The notes under the pieces: model-generated
What the model saw: the letters and a program-made list of their open reading frames with translations, nothing else
Databases searched by the model: none
Told to the model about the DNA's origin: nothing
Assembly (NCBI RefSeq): GCF_000283155.1
Contig: NW_004454267.1
Location: 2,734,416 to 2,798,415 of the forward strand
Source: Ceratotherium simum simum
Taxonomy: Eukaryota > Chordata > Mammalia > Perissodactyla > Rhinocerotidae
Direction: 5' to 3'
DNA: 64,000 nt
Translations under genes and position numbers: made by a program
In this document: positions 1-64,000 of the stretch, in pieces
Layout: every line of letters begins with the position of its first letter
How positions within the stretch are numbered: the stretch's first letter is position 1

Positions 1-93
1 GCCCGGAGCCCAGTGCAGCTGGCCTACAGCGTGGAGCAGAGCCACCGGCTGGGCCAGTCTGCATCAGCCAATCGCAGTTGACTCACACACCTA

Positions 94-54398
<54,305 letters not shown>

Positions 54399-54724
54399 TC
54401 AACAGCACGCACCAACTCAGGACAGAAGTAGCTGCTGGGGGTTTAAGAAGATAGACAGGACCCCCTACATCCAAGGTCCTCTCAGGCAGAACACGCACAG
54501 ATCAGGAGCCAGGAAGACTATGAACAAGGAATGAGGAATACAGGTATGCCTCGCCACATGACAGACAAATCCTGGGACCCGCGGCAAGTTCCATTATAGT
54601 ACAAGATGCAGACTGCCACTGCAAGGAACCCTGAAGGGTTTTCTCCTGGCAACTGAAGAGTCCTTCGGTCATACGAATCATTCCTACTTTCCTATCTTGT
54701 GAATTGAAGACTTTCTAGAATTGT

Positions 54725-55195
54725 TCTTCATCACCATCACCATGATCCCCATCATCATCGTCATCCACAGCCATCATCACCACCATGGCCATCATCACAG
54801 CCATCACCATCGCCATCTTCACCACCATCATCCCTATCACAATCACTCTCATCAGCACCACCAGCATCACCATCATGGCCACCATCACAACCACCACCAT
54901 CTTCATCACCATCATCCCTATCACAATCACTCTCATCAGCACCATCAGCATCACCATCATGGCCATCATCACAGCCATCACCATCACAATCACCATCATC
55001 ACCATCACAATCACTCTCATCAGCACCATCAGCACTGCCATCATCATAACCACCACCACCTTCATCACCACAATCACTTTCATCAGCACCACCATCATCA
55101 CTATCACCACCACCATCATCACTATCACCACCACCATCAGCAGCAGCACCATCATCACTATCACCATCACCATCAGCAGCACCACCATTAGCAGG
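54725..55195. repeat. CAT/CAC trinucleotide array with 84-bp higher-order period
   Basis: About 470 bp are built almost only of cat, cac, cag, aac and related triplets. The marker tcacaatcactctcatcagc followed by acca recurs exactly at 54837, 54921 and 55005 (spacing 84 and 84) and, with two changes, at 55068 (spacing 63, one 21-bp unit shorter). All steps are multiples of three, which keeps His-rich frames on the plus strand and Met/Val/Asp-rich frames on the minus strand open. These are not genes. Confidence 0.95.
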
Positions 55196-57024
55196 AACAG
55201 CATGGACAACACCACCAAATTGCAGTTCTATGTGCTAGGCCCTATTCTAAGTTCTTCGGATGTATTATCTCATTTAATTCTGTAAGTATTTTATCATTCC
55301 TTTCCCAGAAGGGAAAACTAAAGCACAGAGAAGTTCAGTGATCTGTCCAGTATCACACAGTTGGAAAGATCTGGAGCCAAACTCAAACCCAGGCAATTTG
55401 GTTCTGGCATCCCAGCATTTCACCACTAAACTATTAGGCCTCAGAAACAGATTTGTTTTAATTACTTTTATTTTTTAAGAAACCATCTGTATTTCGTTAC
55501 AGATGTGCCAAATAGATAGATAGATAGACACATACATAAACAGATCAGGTCTACCTGCAGAAGAATAAACTTCAACCAGCTGTTAGATTTCTATAATGGA
55601 GAATTTAATCCAAGTCCCGATCTGACCACTGATCAGTTATACAACTTTGGGAAAAGTTGTTACCCTATTTTGGTGGGGGCGGGGGCTCAATTTCCTATCT
55701 CTACCATGATTAGGTCAGATCAATTTAGAGGTCTGAAAGAGACAGCTCTCAGGCCAATCTGGCCCACAGATAGTTTGTTGTTATTGTTGTTAAGAATGCT
55801 TTTAAAAAATTTACATTAGCTGCTCACATTTAAAATCAGGAAATTTCATATAAAAATTTGGATTTCTGGCTTCTCTTAAAAAAAATCAGAAAATCTGGCA
55901 GCACTGGGCCCACATTCCCAACCATCAGCAAGAGGTGGGGCATAGCCAGTCTGTGGATAAGGTCCATGTGTTCCAGGTGGCCACGGCCCCCACGCAGCCC
56001 ACTTCTCTCCTGGCCTTCTCTCTCTACCACTGGACCATGCGCTCTCAGGTATCTCTGATCCCAACAGCCCTCCCACATCAGATAAGGAGACCACCAAGGA
56101 ACTCCAAGGAACCTGGAATCTTACAGCTCCACACAAGCTTTAAAGCCACATGGACGAATGTTCAAGACAAAGTGATGGGAACAAGCAGAGCATTTCACTT
56201 AAAGAAACATTTCACAATCTGACCAAAATACGTTTCAAGCTATTCAAAGAGGAGACCTAGTTATGCACAATAACATGAATATACTAACACCACTGGATGC
56301 ACACTTAAAAACGGTTAAGATGGTTTAGAAAAATGAAGAATTTGACTTAAAAAGAGAGAGAGAGAGAGATCTAGGTATTTAAGCAAGCATCTAAACTGGT
56401 TCTTCAGAGGTATAATTATTCCATGACATAAACGGCTATTTTTCCAGAACCAAGAACAAGGAATCATTGAAAAGTAAACTTTAAAAGGTCAACACACACA
56501 AAGAGATTTAGCTAGGAAACTTCCAGACACAAAGAGACCCTAAAAAGGACAAAGGTCATATCTCTGTGATCTTGGGCAATTGGAAAACAGCCTTGTACCT
56601 GCAAATTTGATCATGGAGAGGAGTGATTTAGATCAAAGACTGATTATTTTCACTGGCTTCACACCACACGTAATTCTCAAGGTGATGGTGCAAAAAGGGA
56701 TTAAGCCTCTGGTGGTTATTAAACACAGAAGTTTCTGAGAAGTTGCCAGAAAAAGCTCATTTCAAAGGAATTTGCCCTTCTAGTAAGAAAACAATGCTGA
56801 GGCTTCACATATGTAGTTACATAGACAAGAAGCTCGGTTCATGTGTGACACATTTCAATAATGTGATTCTTGCCCTAATTATTCTTTCCCTGGACTATTG
56901 CAGTAGCTTCCTAACCATTCCCTGATTCCTGTCCCTCCTGGCCCCACTCAGTCCTCCCCACTACAGGCAAAGTTATCTTACGTATCCACATATCCATATG
57001 TACAGCCATAGAGCTATCTACCCA

Positions 57025-57105
57025 GCCATCCAGGAACCCATCCATCCATCCACTAGTCGACCCATCCATCAATCCATCCATCCACCCACCCACCCACGCA
57101 TCCAC
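57025..57105. repeat. (CCAT/CCAC)n simple repeat
   Basis: The tract catccatccatccactag, then catccatcaatccatcc and cacccacccacccacgc, is an imperfect tetranucleotide array of about 80 bp. Confidence 0.9.
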
Positions 57106-57119
57106 CCATGTCTCTCTCT

Positions 57120-57805
57120 GCGTATTCTTTTTAACAGGTGATACATTTATGTGCTTAAAACTTTTTCAAACTACACAAAATGTTATCCTGAGAAAAATAA
57201 GACTTCCTCTCTGAACTTACAGCCCCCCATCCCACCCCACAGGCAAAACTACCATTGCTGATGTCTTGTGTCTTCTCCCAGATACCTTCCAAATACAGTG
57301 TACCTAGCTTGTTTCCCCAAAAGGTACCATACTACATATCTGTTCTGTACCTTGCTTTTTTTACTTAACTATATTAGAAACTGATCTTATCAGTAAGATA
57401 AGATCTGCTTTATTCTTGATAGCTTAATTTGTTTGCTTTTGAACAAAGGGTAGAAGTGACAAGTCATCCTCCCATCCCAGTCCCTAATCCCCCACTTCCT
57501 CTCTCTAGAGGCAACCGTTATCAGTTCCTCGTGTATCCCTTCCAGAAAATATTTTATGCATACATGATAAAAATATATATTTTCTGTTGTCAAATGCATA
57601 CTCCACATACTGTTCTGTATCTTCCTCTAATAATAGGTCTTAAAGATCATCCTGCCCTGCACATGAACAGTTTCCTCCTTCTTTGTGCTGGCTGCCTTGT
57701 ATTTCATTGGAATGGAATGGACCTGGCCATTTAATCAGTCTCCTGCTGACTGGGCATTGGGTTGTTCTTACAAACAAAATATGTGGCAATGAATAAATAA
57801 CCTGT
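57120..57805 (-). mobile_element. Old L1-derived segment, antisense
   Basis: Plus-strand phrases include gccttgtatttcattggaat, ggccatttaatcagtctcct and gtggcaatgaataaataacc, the reverse of old L1 3' sequences. Edges are vague. Confidence 0.6.
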
Positions 57806-57896
57806 TAAGTGCCTGAATTCACACACAAGCAAGCACATTTGTAAGATAACTTTCTAAAAGTGAATCAAAGGGTGCACGCATTTACAAGTTAGACAG

Positions 57897-58132
57897 GGGG
57901 TCAGCCTGGTGGCGTAGCAGTTAAGTGAGCGCACGCTCTGCTGCGGCGGCCCGGGGTTCGGATCCTGGGCAAGCGCCGATGCACCGCTTGTCAGGCCACG
58001 CTGTGGTGGGTCCCATATAAAGTGGAGGAAGATGGGCACAGATGTTAGCCCAGGGTCCGTCTTCCTCAGCAAAAAAAAAGAGGAGGATTGGCATGGATGT
58101 TAGCTCAGGGCCAATCTTCCTCACACAAAAAA
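57897..58132 (+). mobile_element. ERE-type SINE (ERE2/3-like variant)
   Basis: The head reads ggtcagcctggtggcgtagc, with a B box ggttcggatcc. The body is short and runs into two gatgttagc modules (cagatgttagcccaggg, ggatgttagctcagggc). The target duplication aagttagacag is exact (57886-57896 and 58133-58143). Confidence 0.93.
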
Positions 58133-58429
58133 AAGTTAGACAGACACAGCCCTCCACACTGGTACCATCAATTTATACTCTCCCTAACAGGGAACAAAAG
58201 CAACTACTTCCCAAATCAGAAGATTACAAGCTTTTGAGCTCTGACAATCTGATACTGGAAAATCTCTCACTGTGGCTGAACTTCCTTTTCTCTTTATGAT
58301 GAGTGAAACAGAAGATCCTTCCATATGTGTTTAAAAGCAGTTAAGTTTTCCTGCTCAGAGGAAAACGCAGACTTAAATACTTGTGTTAAGAAATGGGCCC
58401 GTGTGCTGGACCTCTCTCTCTGGGTAATG

Positions 58430-58930
58430 ACCTCCAATGCTCCCTATCACCTCTGAGAGCAGACCTTGCTGTGGTGCATGAGGCCTTCCACATCCGAGCC
58501 CCATCTGTTTCTCCTACGCTTTCTCCTGCCCTGTCCCCTAACGTGTCTGCTCAGGCATTCACTCAAAAGAGCATTTATCAAACACGTGTTGCACATTATT
58601 CAAGGCACTGGAGATTCAGGAAGGCGATGGTCCCTGCTTTCAAGGCATTCCGCAGCTGCTTGTCAAATGAATGGTTCTTTAGGATACCTCTCGCTAGACA
58701 CTCTCCCTGCAATGTCTTCCTGCCACAACAAACTCCTACTCATCCTTCAAAACCCAACTCAGATACCTCCTTTGAGAAGTCCTCCTCCTCATCCCCTAAA
58801 CCGTCAGGCCCTCCACCTCTGCAATGATTTTCTTACCCCGTCACTATCTCTGCCCTGCAGGGACCTCAGTGCCAGGACCGTGTTGTATTTACCTTTGACT
58901 CCTTTCATCCTCACCCAGCAGGTACCCAAG
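58430..58930 (+). mobile_element. L2 LINE fragment
   Basis: Phrases: gaggccttccacatccgagc, actcatccttcaaaacccaa, ctcagatacctcctttgaga and agtcctcctcctcatcccct. A different segment (58560-58660) interrupts it. Confidence 0.65.
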
Positions 58931-59012
58931 GGTTACTGTGCAAACCAATGACCCCGGCCATGCCTTCCCTCCCCAGCATTATTTCCTACTTTGCTTTTTA
59001 AAAGATAATCCA

Positions 59013-59227
59013 GGGCCGGCCCCATGGCTTAGCGGTTAAGTGTGCGCGCTCCACTGCTGGCAGCCCGGGTTCGGATCCCGGGCGCGCACCGACGCGCCGC
59101 TTCTCCGGCCATGCTGAGGCCGCGTCCCACGGGCAGCAACTGGAAGGATGTGCAGCTGTGACACACAACTATCTACTGGGGCTTTAGGGGGAAAAAATAA
59201 ACAGAAATTAAAAAAAAAAAAAAAAAG
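59013..59227 (+). mobile_element. ERE1-type SINE
   Basis: Complete copy with A box tggcttagcgg and B box ggttcggatcc; exact 16-bp target duplication tttaaaagataatcca (58997-59012 and 59228-59243). Confidence 0.97.
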
Positions 59228-59499
59228 TTTAAAAGATAATCCACCCAGGAGAACCTGGCTATGATCCATGGCTTTCCGGTCAAGTGGATGTAAATCAAAA
59301 TTCAGGCCCTGGCCTCTTGCGAGCCTGGGCAGGTCACTTAACCTCTCCAAGCCTCAGCCTCCTCACCGGTAAAACGGTCAGGAAAACTCACAGGCCTGGA
59401 AGACACGGCGAGCACCAAATGGGACAACGTGTGCTTTGCACAGGGCTGGCCGTCTAGAGACAGTAAGTGGTGCCTATTAGTAGCAGATACGAATAATTA

Positions 59500-59708
59500 C
59501 AGTCACGCGCTGCATAATGACGTTTTGGTCAATGATGGGCCACATACATGACGATGGTCACAGAAGATTAGTACCATAGAGCCTAGGTGTGTAGTGGGCT
59601 GTACCATCTGGGCTTGTGTAAGCACACTCTATGATGTTTGCACAACGAGGAATCACCTAACGCCACATCTCTCAGACCGTATCCCCGCTGTTAAGCGACC
59701 CGTGAGTG
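59500..59708. mobile_element. Tc1/mariner-type MITE
   Basis: The element runs from cagtcacgcgctgcataatg to taagcgacccgtgagtg, flanked on both sides by TA (59498-59499 and 59709-59710), as expected for TA-targeting transposases. The ends form an imperfect inverted repeat. It is 209 bp and an internally deleted relative of a longer Tigger/pogo-like element. Confidence 0.8.
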
Positions 59709-60979
59709 TAACAATAATCACCGCCCACCACGCGCACGGCCCAGAGTCAGGAAGCTTAAAGGATCAAGCTCCAGTTAGGAAGCGAGCAAGAGGAAATCAG
59801 GGAGCATCTAAGGACACCGGAACTCTGGGGCAGTCAGACAAGGTCAGAGAAATGCTTAGCAAAGGAAGATCTTTGGGGGGCAGCTTCCTGCTCCAAGCCA
59901 GATGGCTGGCCCTGACCGAGGGCAGAGATGGGGGCGGAGGGGGGCCAGGAAAGGAGAATCGGATGGTGAACATGAACTTGCACGGCTGCAGATCGCAGCC
60001 ACTGCGGGCCACCCCCGCCGCCCGCCCGACACTGCCTGTCACTGCCCTACCACGGCCAACGGTGGCCCGATCACAACTGTCACAGTGGCGGAGATAAGAG
60101 TGCCACGGGCCTCCCGCGTGTCCTTCACCGGCCGGGACCACGATGTCTTCTTCTGTCTAAAGGGACCCCCCGCCTTGACAAACCTGGAGAAAAGCAGTGT
60201 GGCCCCTTCTATTGGGGGTGTCGGGGGGAAAGAGCGAATGCTGAGGGCCGTTAGGCTTAAAGAAAATGACTCACTGCTAGTCTGCGGGTTAGTCACTGCC
60301 CCCGACCCCAGGGACGACAGCTACCCCCGGTCTTCCTTCTCGGGGACTCCGCCTCCTAATCCAGGGAGCTTCGGAAATTAAGGGGGTCGGGCCGCCACTC
60401 TCTGATTCTGCTCATGGAAATCCATCAATTTGAAAACGAAATTCAGCTCTGGGAGACACAAGTCCAGAAACGGGCCCCAGGGCCGGCCCTGGCACAACAT
60501 TTGGGGAACCTGGTCCAGGGACATCTCGACAGAGAAAGTGCATCCCCCGATTCCCCCAACCGAGGCTTCTCCTCACAGGACACCTCGACGGCTTATCACC
60601 TTCTACGTCCCCCAGGCCTCAGCCCTGACGTTCGAGGATCTGGGGAGCGAGTCCAAGTCCACTGGGCCCGTGAGCTCAGGAAGGTCATAAAATTTCTACT
60701 GCCTGGTGTCATCTCACACCCTTCTCTCTCTGGGCAAAAGAATGACAGCCAACAGGCTCTGAGCACTGACATGCCAGCACATCACTCCGTCCTCACAAGA
60801 GGAGGCACTGCTGCCATCCCCATTTCACAGATGAGCAAACGAGGCACCAGGAAATAAGACAACTTCCCAAAGGCCATGCTGCACTGGGTATGTCGTCCCC
60901 ACGCACATTTCCCTTCCCTGCCAACTGCCCCTGGCTCTTGTTCATAATCAAATCCTCCTCTACTCTCAGCGTCGCACAC

Positions 60980-60992
60980 GGGGGGGGGGGGG
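60980..60992 (+). repeat. G13 homopolymer
   Basis: Thirteen G in a row after cgtcgcacac and before ccctccagg; C13 in the direction of ABCC1 transcription. Confidence 0.95.
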
Positions 60993-62049
60993 CCCTCCAG
61001 GGGTGGGTCCTCATTAGCATCAGCCAATCAGCAAAGTCCTTTACCCACATGTTGGTGATCAGTTCCAGAACCAGCACTTGATCCAAGCCAATCCAATCAC
61101 AGCAAGGACACATACTCTCTCTTCCCCAATGATGCAGAGTGCACATGTGGGGTTTCCAGGTGCATCAGTCATTTACAAGAGAAGTACCAAGGGTTGGTAG
61201 GGAAAAGGAAGAGGTGACACCACCATGGGGAGTGTGAGGATGAAGCTGACATCGTAAATGGGGGAGATGAAACAAACTGGTGGCTGGTGTCATTGTGGGC
61301 TGCTGGATCAAGCCTCACCTGCAGCCCACCCTCCCACTGGACTTCTCCAATAAATTCACTTTATTGTTTACACAAGTTTAAAATGAACTTGCTCTCACTT
61401 ACAATACAAAGCCTCCTAGTAATACAAGTTCTGATCCACTAGGTCAACTTTTATACAACTATATGATTCAGAATTTGACATGCATGAATTTAGGGCCCAG
61501 ATATACTTTTACCAGTCGCATACTCCTGGGTAAGTCACTGATCCTCTCTGAGGCTCAAATTGCCCACCAGCAAAATGGGGCTACCACCATCTCTTCCACA
61601 GGGGATCATAAAAGCCCATATAAGTGTTGATTATTACCATTATTTATATCTTCTTCAGCTGACTTTTTTGGAACCCACTTCTTTCCTTCTGTTCTTTTTC
61701 CTATTCTCCTTCCCCATCACCCCACCTCCCAAAAAGGTAATCTGTCCCCTTGTCCCTTTTCATACATGTCCAGTTTTCTTCTCTATTTATTCACTGTGTG
61801 ACCTTAGACAAGTTACTTAACCTCTCTGAGCCTCATCTATGACTAAGGCTAAGACTATCCATCTCCTAAAGCCTACCTAAAGATCAAATAAAATTATATA
61901 CACACAGGGCCCAGCATGGGTCATACACTAACATTTAATGAAGGGTTACTGTCAGTAACCTTAATTCTCATGTCAGTAAAAAAAAAAATACATGAAGTTT
62001 ATAGCATTACACTCTTAATATGACAATCTTATATTGTTAGTGATAATAA

Positions 62050-62275
62050 TAATACCCCCTGACTTTAACCAAGCACTATGTGCCAGGCACTGTCTCTCTG
62101 CATTTCATGTGAATTAACTCATTTAATCTTCATGATCACCAAGAAGGGAGGTTGTTTTGATCCTCATTTCATAGATGAGGAAATTGAGGCACAGAAAAGT
62201 CAAATAACTTGCCTGAAATCACACAGCTTGTAAGTGATGAGGCTGGGGCTCAACCTAGGAAGCCTGACTATCAGG
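62050..62275 (-). repeat. MIR-like SINE, antisense
   Basis: Plus-strand text: tatgtgccaggcactgtctc, ttcatagatgaggaaattga, ggcacagaaaagtcaaataa and cacacagcttgtaagtgatg. MIR or a related core-SINE. Confidence 0.7.
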
Positions 62276-62430
62276 CCTCCCCACCCCCACACCGGCCCCT
62301 AGTAATGAATATATGAATATAGGAATTTTAACAGGGCCTCTGGAGCGCACACCTTGACCTATGGGAAGTCTGGGCCAAGAGGAAGATTTGTATCCTCAAA
62401 AGACCCCCAAGTTCAGAACCAGTTACCTAT

Positions 62431-62925
62431 ATTAGTCTCCTCTGGCTGCTGTTACCAATTACAATAAACTCAGCACATATTTTTTATCCTGCAGTTCTCC
62501 AGGTCAGAAACCTGAAAGGGGTCTCCCTGGGCTCACACGGAGGTGCTGGAGGGCTGCCTTCCTCCTGGAGACTCTAAGTGAGAATCCACGTCCTCGCCTT
62601 TTCCAGCTTCTAGGAGCCGCCCATATTCCTTGGCCCACGGCCCTCCTTCCATCTTCAAAGCCAGCAGCATCGGGCCAACTTCTCCCCACGCTGCCATCTC
62701 TCTGGCTCTCTCTCTTCTGTCTCCCTCTTCCACTTCTAAAGACCCTCGTGATGAGGCTGGGCCCACCCAGATAACCCAGGATAGTGCCCCATCTCACGGT
62801 CAGCCGATGAGCAACCTTAACTCCATCTGTAATCTTCATCCCTTTGTGTGTAACGTCACACAGTCACAGGCTGCAGGATGGGACCGTGGACATCTTTGGG
62901 GAGGCCGTTATTCTGCCTACCACAG
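62431..62925 (-). mobile_element. MaLR-type (MLT1-like) LTR, antisense
   Basis: Plus strand starts tattagtctcctctggctgc, then gcagttctccaggtcagaaa, ccttttccagcttctaggag, gcccacccagataacccagg and ends near ctgcctaccaca. Same family and orientation as 29436-29874. Confidence 0.75.
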
Positions 62926-63399
62926 CCCCTCAGGTTTATTCTGGCCCACCCTAAACATTCTATGGACCTCCTGGGGCACCCGGGTCAGAAGCCACCAGAG
63001 TCCTCCAGGCACAGGCAAGAAGTGGCCCCGGGCAGACGTAAGACACGGCCTCAGGCCGACCGCCCCAGATGCTGACCGGCCCTCCCAGCTCAGTCGCGCT
63101 TGTCACAGAAGCACCCGGGGGACCAGGTGTCTCCTCTGTCCAGGGCCTCTACGATGCTTCCCCACACCCTGCCGCTCTGGCCTGGCCGACACAGCTTCCG
63201 GAGGGCCACCAGGCCAGGGCCTGCGAGGACAACAGAGACAGCCCTGCCCAGGACCCAGCCGGCCAACTCGGGGACAGGAGGGGAGGCTGCAGAGAGGAGG
63301 ATGGGCGGCCCACAGGCAGGACGTGACCATGAATGTGAACTGCTGCTCAGCGTCACCAAGGTCCGGGAGCGAGAGGTGCTCTGCTGCTACCTAGCACGA

Positions 63400-63830
63400 G
63401 GACCCACTCTGTACCAGGCGCTCCTGGGGCCCGAACATCCATTTTCCAATTCAACTGTCTCAGTAACTCACAACAGTCGGGTTTCTAGCGTCCAATGGAC
63501 AATTATTCATCAGGAGACGACTACGTGCCAATACCATTTGGAGGAAAAAGTTCTCCTTCTCAGAGTTTAATTCTATCATAAGAGGCAGATACTAAACAAA
63601 TAAACAACTATACGTATGTCTAACAACCACAAATGCCCCGAAGAAGAATAAAGGGGACAGAGAAGAATGGTGGGCCCATTTATATACCAGGTGGACAGAA
63701 AAGGCCTCCGGGCCAAGATGACATTTGAGCAAAGGTCAGAAGGAAATGAAGAAACATGTGCCACCTTCTTCCGTCTGTGGAAAAAAAAAAGAGTGAGGGC
63801 TGATTAAGGTTCTTAGCAGCATGTGCCAGG
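63400..63830 (-). mobile_element. L2 LINE fragment, antisense
   Basis: Plus-strand text includes ctctgtaccaggcgctcctg, gacgactacgtgccaatacc and gatgacatttgagcaaaggt. Confidence 0.55.
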
Positions 63831-64000
63831 ATGGATCTAAGTGCCTGACATCACAGTTAATCCTTAGAAACAACTTGAGGAGGCAGACGCTACAATGAAA
63901 CCCACTTTGCAGATGCAGAAACTGAGGCCAAGTCCTGCCAGCGGTATATACACAGCCAGGAATTTGAATCCAAGTGTAGGTGCCTCTATCTACCTAGAAA

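Noticed and set aside
54538..54720. Possible second Tigger-like element starting tacaggtatgcctcgccac
   Set aside because: The start resembles a mariner-type end but I could not find a matching inverted end before the CAT/CAC array.
54721..55191. His-rich (plus) and Met/Val-rich (minus) open frames
   Set aside because: They are translations of the CAT/CAC array, whose period of three keeps frames free of stops.
62630..63394. 254-codon plus-strand open frame
   Set aside because: Its first third is antisense MLT1-like LTR, the rest is GC-rich intron without similarity that I can recognise.

Overview
The window is vertebrate nuclear DNA and contains one recognisable protein-coding gene, ABCC1 (multidrug resistance-associated protein 1, MRP1), transcribed from the minus strand. 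Sixteen consecutive coding exons, matching exons 2 to 17 of the human gene as I recall it, lie between 54374 (5' end) and 199 (3' end). Together they encode 2,244 nt, equivalent to residues 17-764: most of TMD0, the L0 linker, TMD1, and NBD1 up to just before its signature motif. Every exon has AG/GT borders, no stop, and the length I recall for the human exon, so the gene looks intact. Exon 1, the promoter and any CpG island lie above 64000. Exons 18 onward lie below position 1.

The organism is almost certainly a placental mammal of the horse lineage (Perissodactyla). Nine tRNA-derived SINEs of the equine ERE type are present, with head motif ggccggccc..tggcttagcggttaagtg and body gcaactagaaggatgtg. 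Most still have clear target-site duplications, which points to fairly recent activity. I cannot separate horse, donkey, rhinoceros and tapir from this alone.

Layout from high to low coordinates (direction of transcription): partial intron 1 (54375-64000), then exons 2, 3, 4 and 5 at about 54.3, 52.0, 47.2 and 46.1 kb (TMD0); exons 6 and 7 at 37.5 and 36.0 kb (L0); exons 8 to 13 between 27.1 and 9.97 kb (TMD1); exons 14 to 17 at 8.3, 5.5, 3.1 and 0.3 kb (linker and start of NBD1). The rest is intron filled with ordinary mammalian interspersed repeats: ERE SINEs, MIR, L2, 3' ends of old L1, hAT-Charlie elements (MER5A and MER20 types), MaLR-type LTRs, one TA-flanked mariner-like MITE and several simple-sequence arrays. 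Two arrays stand out: an approximately 470-bp CAT/CAC array with an 84-bp higher-order period in intron 1, and an approximately 335-bp TGGA-rich array at the end of an L2 in intron 12.

I found no second gene, no RNA gene outside SINE heads, no CRISPR array and no unknown multi-gene system. The observations worth following are structural: nested insertions, the ordered CAT/CAC array, an unassigned repeat family with three copies, and a run of non-consensus splice donors in the 3' half of the region. Repeat family names and boundaries are from memory of consensus sequences and are approximate.
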